From Gnomoniopsis sp. IMI 355080 (Eukaryota; Ascomycota; Sordariomycetes; Diaporthales; Gnomoniaceae): a stretch of 64,000 nt of DNA. Location: assembly GCA_027946555.1 (NCBI GenBank), contig JAPEVC010000107.1:57424-121423 (forward strand). Reading direction: 5' to 3'. Each line of letters begins with the position of its first letter. Positions within the stretch are counted from its first letter, which is position 1. Below are positions 9,213 through 20,400 of this stretch, piece by piece. The position numbers and the translations under genes are program-made. The notes beneath the pieces are model-generated. The model was not told where the DNA came from and did not search any database. It saw only the letters and a list, made by a program, of their open reading frames with translations.

Positions 9213-12200
9213 CTATTGCCAGACAACCATACCAAAGCCCTTGATTCCCTCCCTCCAGCTCTCGACCACCTTGCCCGCCCACTCTTCCACCTCCGCTGCA
9301 CCAACAACATCCCTCACCAACTCTCCCAGCGCATCCTCGTCGGGGAAGATCCAACCCTCCACACGGTCCAGCCAGCCTCCCTGGCCAAGTGCATCCTTCA
9401 GCTCTTTCACTCGGGCCTTCCCCTCCGCCAAGGTCTTCGTGGCGAGCTCATCCAGGCCCTTGACCTCCGCAACGATGTCCTTTTGCAGGTTTGATTTGCC
9501 GGATTTGTCACGCGCCTGCTCGGCAGCGTTGAAGGCGAGAAGGAACGTGGCCGTTTGTTTGGTAGCGAGGGCTGCCTCGCGCAGGTGGCTGAGGGTGTGG
9601 GGGTTCGTTAGCGAATGGAGGACGTCGGCCATCTCCAAGCCGGACATCTTTGGTGACACGGAGGCGTACTCCTCTTGGATGGATGCGAATGTTGATTTGA
9701 TGCCGCTTATGGTGGCAGACAAGCTGGAAGGCGCGGGCTCGGATTTGGCCGTCTGAAGTGCGGTGCACAAGAGGGCTGAGAGGAGGGCGATAGTAGTATA
9801 GAACTTGTTTTCTGCGCCTGTGAGCTTCGCCGCTGTGGTTGGTAGGTTGAGGAGCGCCGTGCTGATTGCCTCGTGCAGGCGGCTAAAGCTCTCGACGAAG
9901 TAGGCTTTGTCTTTCACAGCGACATCGTTGGCTTTGGGGGGTTTGTATTCCTTTGCTGGTTTGTAGGTCACGACGTCGACAAATTGCTCAGCTAGGAGGG
10001 CGAGACGACACCGCGCCGACTAGAGATGCAGCAGTTAGCCACCTGCTCAACGAAGCAATTTGACCTTATAGACTTACCGAGAGCTCTGGACCGAGCTTCA
10101 CTAGGTCATAAAGGGGTGCAGTATTAGTGCTCTCAAGACTAGGGAATGATCCATGATCGATGGCGTTGACAAAAGTTGTGTTGTCGTCGATGTGAGCTGG
10201 AAAAAGTCAGCGAGAAAGTCAACTTCACAGCAAGCGGTTTGACCTACCAAGTAGAGGTAGTTGCTCAACGCTATTTTCAATCTTTCCGCCAAATGACCTG
10301 AGGGCCCTTCTTTCCTCAACCACCGTCATAACCAACGTACAGCTTCTCCGCAAGCGATCCCAGTATTCTGCCATGTGTAGGATTGAGGTATAGCTGCCTG
10401 CCATGAAGGCATCCCAGACCTTGACTGGGGAGTCTTCGCGCAGACATGCACGGTAATACGAGCTCAACGGTTCAGTCAGAGGTCGTCGACCCTCGTGGAA
10501 GAGACCGGGTGATATGCTTGAAAGCCGGTCAAAGAACAACGGACTTAAAGCATCCTGAATGGTTCGCTTCACCTCCAAGGGCAGCCATGTTTGGTGTGCC
10601 ACTGACGCGCAGCCTAGAAGGAGGTAGACTTGGACAAGGAGGAGGCGAAGGGGGATTTCTTGAGGTGCTCTTGAGGCTTGTGTGCTGAGGATAATAGTCG
10701 CTTGCAGAAGCCTGGACACGTCCAACCCGCTCAATGGTGGCAAATTTGTGGACATCTGTGTTTGCCTCAAACCGCTGAGTTTCAGCAGTGCTGATGTTGC
10801 CACCAGTGCGAGATCGCTGCGAGGGTCCTTGTCGAGTCCCTTTAGGGTCTCGGGGCTCTTGTCAATGTCCTTGTAGGCTGAAAGTGCGGCGGATGCTACA
10901 CTCTCGAGGCATGCCTTGCAATTCTTCGGCACTATGCTAGAGCAGAAGTTGCATTGCAACTGTGGCTCTCCGGCTTCCCCAACGACCACGGTGTGCTCAA
11001 GTGTTATGGGACACGTTGTGAGAAGGTAGCGAAACTTGATCTCAAGGACGCGGACCACAATTCTCCGTTGCTCATTTGGGTCCTACATGATGTCAGCGTG
11101 AACGGAGAGCGATAAGGTAATGTTGGGAAAGTCTTACTTTGCCAAGCAGTATTCTCGAAAAGTTGTCGAGGAAGTATTTGGTCTCTTCGAATGACAGTTG
11201 GCATACGTACTCCTTGACATCGTCAAAGACTGATCGTTGAAAGATACTTTGCTCGAGGATGAGGTACAGTGTGATGATACGCGGTGATGGCTTCCCGGAG
11301 CTAGCATTGCCGGTGGTAAAGCTTGAAGGACCTTGGAAGGCGAGCTCGAGGGTGACGAGGCCGATGTTCTTCTTGTACATGGGAGAAAAGCCGCTCGTAG
11401 TGGAGATGAATCTGTCCAGGACGCTGGTGGCCTCCGCAAAGGCGCTAAGTCGATGTCAGTACCAAAAATGGGGAACAGTCATACTCTGGCACGTACCCTT
11501 CGACGTCCGACCGCATGGAGGCAGCTTTGATGAATGTTTTCCATATTTGCATGTCAAAGGCCAAGAAAGAGGGCTTTCCATGCTCATCGTCCTGACCAAG
11601 TGCGAATTTACACAGCTTATAAATATTGTCCCAGTCGCCAGCCTCCTCGAAGGCGCGGAGACTCTCGATGAGCAGGTATTTGCGGCCCTGTTCAAACTGC
11701 TTGTGAACACTGATGGAGCTGGAGGCGTCGACTGCTGATTTCAGATAGGCGTCTTTCCCAACCACATGATAGTAGAGGTTGATCTCCTCTTCATCCCTCA
11801 GGCCGCGAGCTGTTGGCTTGCCGTTGGTGGTCTACCCACCGTGTCAGCGGGACCAGCGCGCATGGTGAGGTCAATGTACTTACTGTCGTGGTTGCTTGTC
11901 CCGCCTTGTCGAGTTGCATTCGAGCGAGCTTGGAAAACATAGTCGACATGTTTGCGGGGCATTGCGGACTTGTCTACATCAGTCAGCATAGCGTGACACC
12001 GTCTTTGCCTCGGCGGACACTCACAGAAAGCAAATACGTGAGTGTGATATTCCAAAACATGCTCTTGCCGTCATACTTGCCCGACTGGGCCTTGTCCAAT
12101 GTTACGGCGACCTACAGTTATCAGTCACACGGGCTCGGATCCCCTTTGGCAGATGAAAACGTACCTGCTGAGCATTGACAAGGTCCCATTCCAGGACACA

Positions 12201-12656
12201 TGCTTCGAGACAGTCGATCACGGCAGGGCTTGAAGGGTTGGCCTTGGCCCAGCGTGCGCGAAGGACACCAATAGTCTGTGAGAAGTCGGTAGGTAGGTCA
12301 AGCTCCTGCAACGCCCACTCGTACAACTCGATGGAGTCGATGTCCAGGACAGCGGTCTTATCTCTCACTAGAGCATCGACCGCTGAGACTAGTGTAGACT
12401 TGTCGGGCACAGAGTCCATCTGCGACTCGGCACAGATACGTATTGTCTATACCGTGTGGTTAGCTAAGCATCTCCTTCACAGGCGAAGTGGCCGATCGGA
12501 TAGGCCAACCTCATAGTAGGGGTCCTTTTTCATTTTGTATCGCTGGGCAGCGAGCCTGGTGACGGTGGACCACTGCCCATCGTTGAAGGCGGTTTGAAGC
12601 TGGACATCGACGGAGTTTTTGAGTGCAGGTCTGTAGTACCTAGGATAGGCGGACAT
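9213..12656 (-). CDS. NAA25: NatB N-terminal acetyltransferase auxiliary subunit (NAA25/MDM20-like)
   Basis: Nine exons join in frame to about 1,002 aa: 12510-12656, 12165-12446, 12025-12111, 11884-11973, 11497-11831, 11138-11444, 10248-11082, 10078-10196 and 9213-10019. Every junction has GT...AG ends and keeps phase. The N terminus (RYYRPALKNSVDVQLQTAFN) followed by repeated helical segments fits the TPR-like superhelix of the NatB non-catalytic subunit, which anchors the catalytic subunit Naa20 to ribosomes for acetylation of Met-Asp/Glu/Asn/Gln N termini. Recognisable stretches include MFSKLARMQLDKAGQ, DEEEINLYYHVVGKD and GPSSFTTGNASSGKPS in the middle. Yeast Mdm20 mutants have actin-cable and mitochondrial inheritance defects. 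The protein is long and alpha-helical, as expected for the family. Confidence 0.85.
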
Positions 12657-13212
12657 GGTGTATTGGTCTCTCTTGGCAAAGCTATCGAGTACCTAGGTGG
12701 TGGCTTGGTGGCTGTCGTGATGTGGGAGGGTGAGACCAGCGTCTCAACGAGCCCCGCCTGGTGGCACCAAAAGTCTCAAAATCCAAAAGGAAGCGACAAT
12801 CCCCTGTGACATGGGTGAAGTACAAGAATGACTTGGACGACGATGAGTAACTTATTCAATATCTGATGGAAAACAAGTGCGCCAAGAATCCTACAAAACC
12901 GCTTGGTAGACGTCGTTGTTGCAGGTCAGAATTTTGGTGAACAGGGCTCCTAATAGAAGGTACTGTACCTCAAAAATGGTCCGTGCGTCACCTAATATTG
13001 GAGGCTGTCGAAGTAGAAACAGGGACCTCTCGCTTCAACATACACGTCTACGATCACGCATCTGTTGCTTGATGATCGAAACAAAAGACTCATGTATGAT
13101 TAATGACTTATTTGATTCACGTCCTTTTTTTTTTAGGAGCCACAAGACTACAAATGTGGTACGGAGCCTCTGGGGTGAGTGCATCCAAGTGGGTCCGCTG
13201 TCCAGGCTCTGG
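12657..13212. other. Intergenic, NAA25 promoter and esterase 3' region
   Basis: Between the NAA25 start and the tannase-type gene stop, both on the minus strand. A TACCTAGGTG sequence lies at 12690-12699 and a T-rich run near 13125-13135. No coding exon is recognised. Confidence 0.5.
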
Positions 13213-14862
13213 CTACTGGCAGACGAAACTGCTTGCCTTCAATGGATCTCCACCAACATAGGTCTGCACGGCTGGATACATGCACGCGGGCCTTTCTCCC
13301 TCTCCTCCCTCGAGTCTCAGACTAAAAGATGTCGTTAATGTATCAGGCGCGTCTCCCTTTTCAACCCATTTTGTCAGAGCCTCTAGCTGATCGACCGGGT
13401 AAGGCCCTGGACCACCCGCAAAGCAATGAGCCACACCAGGAAGCAGAAACAGGCGGTAGAAATCCTGTGCCGCGGCGTCATGGTGAAGTACTCGGTCGTA
13501 GTAATTTATTGATCCATTCGGAAACACAAGACTGTCCGCCAACCCGTGTGTTGTGATCATCTTGCCCCCGGCCTCGCGGAAAGCCGAAAGGTCGGCATCT
13601 GCGGTGTTGATTATGTCGCTATACTCGTGAATCGACTTTTCAACAGCGGCGTCGTAGTCGAGGTAGCTAAGATTCGTGAGGGGATAGTCTGGGTCCTTCA
13701 AGACGAAGTATTGTATCCAATCTGAGGAAACCGCAAACGGAGCGCCCTCACATGTACCGGCATCGGTGGGTTCTGAGCAATTGGTGTCGACCAGCCCCGG
13801 GAAACCAGCCGCGCCGACAATAAGTGACGCGTCCTTGTTGAGTCCATACCATTCCAATTTGCCGGTGGTGCTGTTGCGCGGTCCCGTCCAGACGGCATTG
13901 GCGACAACAGCTGCTTGGCTCGAAATCTCCAGCTCGGTGCCTTCGCAAGCGAACACGGACCCAACCAATGTCTCGGCATCGAACTTGCATAGTTCAGGAA
14001 GAGATATAATGCCATCGACCACGCCGTCCAAGTCGTCACAGGCCTTGATGGCCGCGGCCGTGATCGCCTCGAATTCGCAAGGGGGTGGATAGTAGTCTAA
14101 GTGGTTCATGATGAGCTGACCCCAGTACTCGGCCATGATAAATCGAACCCAATTGATAGCTGGGCTCAGGGCCAAGATACCGTCGTATGCGTCTGGATAT
14201 CGCTGTGCCATTTCGAGACCTTGTCTTCCTCCTGTACTGCAACCATGCCAGTATGAGTGATGGGGAGCTTTACCATAATAGGTCTCGGTAACAGCCTTGC
14301 CCAAAAGTGTCATGTCATTCAAAGACAAGTATGCGAAATCCAGAAGCAGCTGCTCATTCACCTGGCCGTCTTGGTCTAAAGCCCAGTAACCCGGTCGCCC
14401 AAAGACAGCATCCTCCGCGTGGCCGCCGTCGGTCTCAGCCGCTGAATACCCCTGGCCAAGAGCTGGAGCCAAAAATTGTGAGCCTTCTCCCGTTGCAAAG
14501 CCTCCACCACCGGTACCCTGGAATCTGCCATTCCAATCATCTGAGGAGAGGGGGAGCCACACATTGACGTGGATGATGTCATCCTGGTCTTCGTGTGAGT
14601 AGGTGACAGTGACGTTGCAAAAGTCGAGGTCGGTGTAGTTCTTCGCGACGTTCCCAGCAAATGAGCCTACGGTGTTTATGAAGGAGTAATTGTGTACTTC
14701 AAACGCTGTCAGAGAGTTTACAATGGCTCCCGGAAGATAGATGTTCTGCATTGAGCTTGGCGAGCAGTCTGTAGTTGCATGGCTCCACGAGCTTGCGAGA
14801 GAGATTTGCAAAGCCAAGATGGGCACTGAGTAGAGGAGGAGATGACCCATGATATTCAACAT
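13213..14862 (-). CDS. Secreted tannase / feruloyl esterase family protein
   Basis: An intronless frame of 549 aa starting at the ATG at 14862 (a second ATG at 14850 begins MGHLLLYSVPILALQI). The start was chosen because a signal peptide follows directly; the frame continues upstream to 15051 with no family resemblance. The serine lies in HGCSTGGRQG (near residue 209), the acid in HGLADSLVF and the histidine in GVAHCFAGGPG. The Cys before the Ser and the Cys after the His match the CS-D-HC motif of the tannase/feruloyl esterase family, where a disulfide joins the two catalytic residues. Many N-glycosylation sequons and a cysteine near the C terminus (SSFVCQ) fit a secreted enzyme. It would release gallate or hydroxycinnamates from plant material; substrate cannot be assigned. 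Confidence 0.93.
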   Translation of the reverse strand: MLNIMGHLLLYSVPILALQISLASSWSHATTDCSPSSMQNIYLPGAIVNSLTAFEVHNYSFINTVGSFAGNVAKNYTDLDFCNVTVTYSHEDQDDIIHVNVWLPLSSDDWNGRFQGTGGGGFATGEGSQFLAPALGQGYSAAETDGGHAEDAVFGRPGYWALDQDGQVNEQLLLDFAYLSLNDMTLLGKAVTETYYGKAPHHSYWHGCSTGGRQGLEMAQRYPDAYDGILALSPAINWVRFIMAEYWGQLIMNHLDYYPPPCEFEAITAAAIKACDDLDGVVDGIISLPELCKFDAETLVGSVFACEGTELEISSQAAVVANAVWTGPRNSTTGKLEWYGLNKDASLIVGAAGFPGLVDTNCSEPTDAGTCEGAPFAVSSDWIQYFVLKDPDYPLTNLSYLDYDAAVEKSIHEYSDIINTADADLSAFREAGGKMITTHGLADSLVFPNGSINYYDRVLHHDAAAQDFYRLFLLPGVAHCFAGGPGPYPVDQLEALTKWVEKGDAPDTLTTSFSLRLEGGEGERPACMYPAVQTYVGGDPLKASSFVCQ

Positions 14863-16766
14863 CTCTGATATCCTTTGAGAGCAATTGAGAATCGAGATAG
14901 ATACAACAAGATTGAAGAACGATATGGGCACGCAAAGCGGCAATGTTGACAATCTTATACCCTTCACATTGCGGGTAGTCGTATCAAACACCGTTGTAAT
15001 ACAAATTTCCAATAATGCGACTCGGCTACTCATGCGTTGAAATACAGTCATCGCAAGCAGCCATGTCTAGCCCATTTCGGGGGGTTTATCATGTTCATCA
15101 AATATGCAGGTGAGACAATAAGCTCAAATTTGGGAAAGTCATCCAGGCTTACTGTAAGCTGTCAACGGCCGAGGAGTCATCCCCACGCTACTCATCCAAT
15201 GGCATCCATCCTGCAATGCTGGACAAATGCAAGAACAGCTGGTTCTGATTTCATATGTAAAAGGCAGAGCTCTGTGATGATTTCGTGAGTCATACTGCAT
15301 TTCTGTTTCCACAAGTTCCGCTTCAAAACAGGCTGGATTTACGTATGCAAGATATAGTAAAGGCCGAGAAACCTTCTCCATGGATGTCAGCATGCTGGTC
15401 AGCACATTTGTTGGGTCACAACCGCGATACTGGCAGGATAAAAGCGATCCGTACTCATTCACATGATCAATTAGCGCTGCTATACTGCAATACGGAAGAG
15501 CTTATTGGCATGAACGCTGTTTCGGAGGTTTTGTGTACCTACTTTGACCACGTCCGCCGGCTACCCCACTAACTTGCACCTTATAGACCTGCCCCAGCAA
15601 CCAGTAGTTACCAAGTCTTGATGGCGTAGCAGTAGCTTCACAGCTACTTGCGACGTCGTTGGGACGAGGCCCACGGTTTGAGTTACGCAAAGGTTGCAAG
15701 AGACAAAGTTTGAGCTTCCTTTGGTTGCGGGACTGTCTTCCTGGCCTGGCTCGGGCCGTTCTTCTTTTTTGGAGTTTCTACCCGTTATTTTGCTTGACTT
15801 GATTCCCAGTTTCGCTTTGAATGGTGAAAGATGATGTTTTTTTCAAGTACAGTCACATAAGTTGAGACGAATGCCTGAGATCAGTACGCAACGTTTGTTG
15901 ACTGACCAACATCGTAATCAGAAATCCTTTACAACTGGAGCAAAGGCGAAAGTAGTGGAGCGACGAAGAGCTCCTGGTCACGACGACGCCTAGGAAGTTG
16001 AGGATTGAGACTATTCATAATCTGTCAAGACATATTGATCTCCAGACTTCCATCGCGCTGTTTCCATCTAGCCATCTGAAATGACAATGCCTCATATATG
16101 TGGATGTTCCCCCGCACTCCCGTGCAGACTACCTATATGTCACGTCCCTTTTAACCGGATTTCTCACCACTTATGGAAACGTCATACTGTGCAGTCTCAG
16201 CTCTCCCCAAACGTCTCGAGAAGCTGGGGTCAACTTCGGTCCAGTCCACGTCTAGGACATCCCTCATCAACATCAGGACTTTGCGCAAGGATTCAATGGG
16301 CATTCCGGACGCCGGCTTATTGGGTCTTGTTCAGATGATCACGCAATTTAAAGAGGGTAGAGAATTTTACGGAACAAAAAATACGCAATGAAGAGGCCAA
16401 CAACTGGATGATATTCAATACTGTCCTCGGAATATAGTCTTTGAAATGATGGCTGACCGTGGCACGTAGTCCCAGACTTTGGGCCAGAGACAAAGTCGTC
16501 GTCGGTATCTGACTCTCTGCACCCATCCGCGCGCCTCCAAGAATAACAGGAGGAGACGGATCCACACAATCGCGTTCAAGGCGATTTTCGATTGCCTTCG
16601 ACTTTGACGGATGAACGTCTCTTGGTGTCCAGCCACATTGAATTATGGTAGAAGCAAGAATATTGCGTGAGTAACCAGCATTCAACTTCAAAATTCTCAC
16701 CAAGAGTGACACTTTGTGAGGGGGAAGGGTATATTCAAAGCGTCCTGTGCCCGGACGGTCATGCTC
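14863..16766. other. Intergenic between esterase and COX23
   Basis: About 1.9 kb containing the esterase promoter and the COX23 3' UTR. A minus-strand frame at 16317-16712 (131 aa) and a plus-strand frame at 16173-16391 overlap each other; neither shows a known motif and I do not call them genes. Confidence 0.45.
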
Positions 16767-17207
16767 TCACTGGGAGAAGTAACCACCCTCAGCTTGCCGC
16801 TTAGTTATCTATAAAAACATTCAGTCATGAGTGCATCACGGATCACAACTAGGTTCAGAGATACGACTCACCCATTCCTTCTTGCACTCCCGATACGCTC
16901 TGTGATACCAGTCAGTCCCCCACACACGAACCAAACAGACCACACTCCACCTCGCGAGCAAGAGACCCACGAAAAGTACTCCTGGCACATGGCCCTATCG
17001 CCTCCATTCCGGTTGAGGCACTTGATGCTCATCGAGGCGGCCTCCTGGCAGGGGTCGAGCCACTTGCTCTTACTCTTGCTGGACGCGGGCAGATGGTCAG
17101 CGTTGCTTCGTATATAGGAGACGTCTGTCGGGAATCCCGCACCCTTTGAACTTTTCCTTGGTCTCCTTGTTCCAAGGCTCTTCCACTTTCTCAGCTGGGA
17201 GAGACAT
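16767..17207 (-). CDS. COX23: COX23-like twin CX9C mitochondrial intermembrane-space protein
   Basis: Four tiny exons, 17143-17207, 16971-17078, 16872-16899 and 16767-16808, join in frame to an 80-aa protein. Introns are GT...AG; the third has the standard donor GTGAGT. The product reads MSLPAEKVEEPWNKETKEKF, then a CHCH domain with DPCQEAASMSIKCLNRNGG and MCQEYFSAYRECKKEW. The four cysteines form two CX9C pairs exactly, the hallmark of Mia40-imported intermembrane-space proteins. EPW near the start and the RNGGDR linker match Cox23, which takes part in copper supply to cytochrome c oxidase assembly. The C-terminal tail (ITKRQAEGGYFSQ) is short. None of the exons is long enough to be seen as an open frame alone. 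Confidence 0.85.
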
Positions 17208-17497
17208 TCTGTCTTTGGTGTTGGTGCATTTGCGGATTACGGTCTGGGTTCAGTTACAAACAGAGATGATTCCGACCCAATTCATGACGTTTGAGAGGCG
17301 TCGGAGATAAGATGATGTATTATGTCAGCCAGTCAATCACGTCTTTGCACTTCAACCCACGTCTATTAAAAGCTTCACTTTTACGCTGCTTAATTATCTA
17401 TTACAGTACAAACGGCCGTGTTTCCTACAAGAATGACCATCACCCATGTTGCATTTCGTGCTAGTAGACAATTTTCATCAATCATAATCATGCCGAT

Positions 17498-20400
17498 TCA
17501 TTCTTCTGCCCCTTTCGCGCCAAGTGAATGCTTCCGCTTCAGTTGCTTGCAGATGCTTGGCTGACCCTTCCGTCGCCACCTCTTTTTCCTTTTGTTGTCC
17601 TTCCCCTTGCGCCGCTCGTTTTTCTTTTGATCCTTCTTGTGCTGATGGTCGTGGCCATTCACCTCCGATGCCTGCCCCGAGGCTGCCGTTAGGTCCTTAG
17701 GTGAAGGAGCCGGGGAGCGGACTGTGTGCTGCGTAATGTCATCTTCATCTTCGTCCTCATCTCCAGCAGGGTCTTGTGTATGGGCCTCTTTGTGTGGACC
17801 GTGGGGTATGGTCTCTTGGATTTTGGCCACTTCCTTGGGCCGTGTCTCCACCGGCTCTCCTGTGTTGGTACCATCTCCAACCTTTTTCAAGACAACAGTG
17901 TTCTCATCCTCTCGTGCGCGGTATGAATGTTGGCCCTGCAAATTGGCAAGCACCATCTGCATATGAATCCTTTCGTGCATCTGCAATGGTGAATATGTCG
18001 AAACGCCCATAACAGTCTCCAAGAAACTACAGTCTCCTACTGCCTTGCGCCGGACTGGCTCGTTGATCTTAGCAGTATCGCCAACCTCTTGAGGAGCCTT
18101 GACATCATGACTAGCCAATACAACATCGGTATGCTCAACGTTAATGATTTCGCTCGTGATGGGTGAGGGCGAACCTTCGTGTTCATCGGCGACGCCATCT
18201 TTCAGACTAGATGAGGGCGAAGCAGAGAAGTGTCTTTTGCTGAGTTTACGCCAGGACTGAGTCTCCTCCGATTCCTTGCTTTCGAGGGAGTCATCGCTTC
18301 CCTCAAAGACAGGCGACACAGCTGTATGATTCGGGGGTGACGACCCGTACTCGCTCTCTTGATGGCTGTCGGACGCGTCAGAAAAGTCCAGCCCCATCTC
18401 AGCCGCCTTAGACGGCGAAGACACGACGATCTCCAGCTCGCGCGCGCGGCGGTATGCCTTCTCCATAGCAAGTCGCTTACGCTCCTCCTGGAGCCAAGTA
18501 TCATGAGTTCTTTTCCGCTCCTCTTCTTGTGCCAGCTTCTCTGCGACAAGTCGCTTTCTTTCGGCCTTCCTTGCGGCGCGAGCTTCACGTCTGGCTTTCT
18601 TTTGCATCCTGCGCTCTTCCTCAGAGTCGAGGTCGTCATGTAAATCGCGCTTCCTCTTGAAGGGCTGACCGGACGGTGGAGTCTCTACAATGACATTATC
18701 GGACTTTGTATCGGATTCGGGGATGCGCGTAAGCTGGAATGGCTCGTCTTTGGGGTGACTATGGTCTTCGAATGGCACAGGAGGCAGAGCGGACAGCTCA
18801 TTGATGACAGGTAGGCAAGCCCCATTGTCTTCGGGTGGAACTTGGGGAAGCGCGATGGGCTCCTCGTCGCCAAATAATGCTTCGGCCATGATAGGTCCAG
18901 TCATGAATGCAATTGCCTCATCTTCGTCCTCAACCACATCCGGACTGCTCGATTCTTCGATGACCACTGTCTCGACAGCTTCGACAGGCAAGTCTACCTT
19001 GTTGTGAGACTTTCCGTCATCGAAATAGCCAATCTCCTCAACTCCCTGCTCACTTGATGAGCTTCCGTGTACGAGCAGCAGAGGTGGCTTGTGGTCAGCT
19101 GCCTGTGAAGACGGTCGTACTGGCCAGTCCACGAGCGACTTGTTGGGTGCCTCCTGCACGGCTCGCTTTGGCGGATCTTTCACCAGCGAACCTGAATCGA
19201 ACGAAGAGATGGCGCTTGTGGACAATATTTGTCGCTTTGGAGCGTTGCAGCTCCATGTCGGCACGGTGAATGGTTGGTTGTCATCCAGTGCCTGGTTTCC
19301 CATGACCTCCGTTGCTACTTCCTCGCCCACAGCACTCTTGCGACCCTTGAAAGTGCGACGCCCCGTTGTCCGTAAAGTCCAGAATGGATCCTCCCCACTC
19401 ATTCGCAACGGAGGGGCAGACCATGGTAGCGAAGCCTCTAATGACTTTGATTCCCGACGTGAGGTAGAGGCTTGGTCCAGTGTGTCACCCAACACATCCT
19501 GACACATCTCGACATCGGAGTCCTCAATTACAATATACTCAGGATTGGGCTGCCGACGTGCTTGAGCGCGGCTTCGAGCAAGGGCGGCTGCGACATGGTT
19601 GGTGGGAGACGAGAGCAACGGGCCTAGTGCAGACGATGGCCCAGCCTCGGCTGGGGTGTTGGCTGGTGCGCGCGCAAGGGGGGTGGCAAGGACCGTGAGT
19701 TCTTCTTCTTGTGAAGTAGCTGCCGGTTTGATGCGTTCTGGAGACTTGGAGCGATCCTCCGCTACTAGCGATCTCTTGCTTATCAGAAGGGAATTCCGCG
19801 GGACTGAGACTGTTGTAAGCGCAGCGCGCTTGGTAGCGCTGCCCAGCTTGCGGATGGAGGACGACATGATAGTCTTGCTTTGACGGGGTGAGTAATACTC
19901 ATCGTCGGAGAGCACAGCACTGATGTCGTAAGGATCAGGTTTGCCGAGAAGAAAGTCTGGCTTCTTCTGCACGATACCATTTTGCACGTCAACGAGCGAC
20001 TGAGCTCTGGCAGCCTTGGGTTGCGTAGCAGCACGCGGCTGGATCTCTGCAGACGACTTCGGCGCGTTGATTGGCTTCCAGCTGCTCGCCGTTGGGTTGT
20101 CTCGGGCCGTGTCATTGATCGATGGGGATGGTGGATCTGGAGAATCTGGAATCACGCGCTCAGCCTGACTTGGACCTGCAGCCTTGGAGATGGCTCGAGG
20201 AAGTTTGCGTTGCGAGGCGACTGCTGTAACCAGCGCGTCCGAATATCTTGCTGTCGCTGACTGGCTGGTGGAAGGGCGTCTCATTGCCTGCTTCGTGCCA
20301 TGTGGTGCGTCCTCATTCGACTGTACCATCGTTGCAGACGCGTCGTCGTGCTTCATTGGCCTAGTAGTCAAATTGCGCCTTTCTACCGTTGTTGCGGGCG

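Noticed and set aside
14863..15051. N-terminal extension of the tannase-type esterase
   Set aside because: A signal peptide follows the ATG at 14862 or 14850; an upstream extension would bury it.
16317..16712. Minus-strand frame of 131 codons downstream of COX23
   Set aside because: Composition is not protein-like in its second half, it shows no known domain, and it overlaps another frame of similar length on the other strand; likely 3' UTR and spacer.
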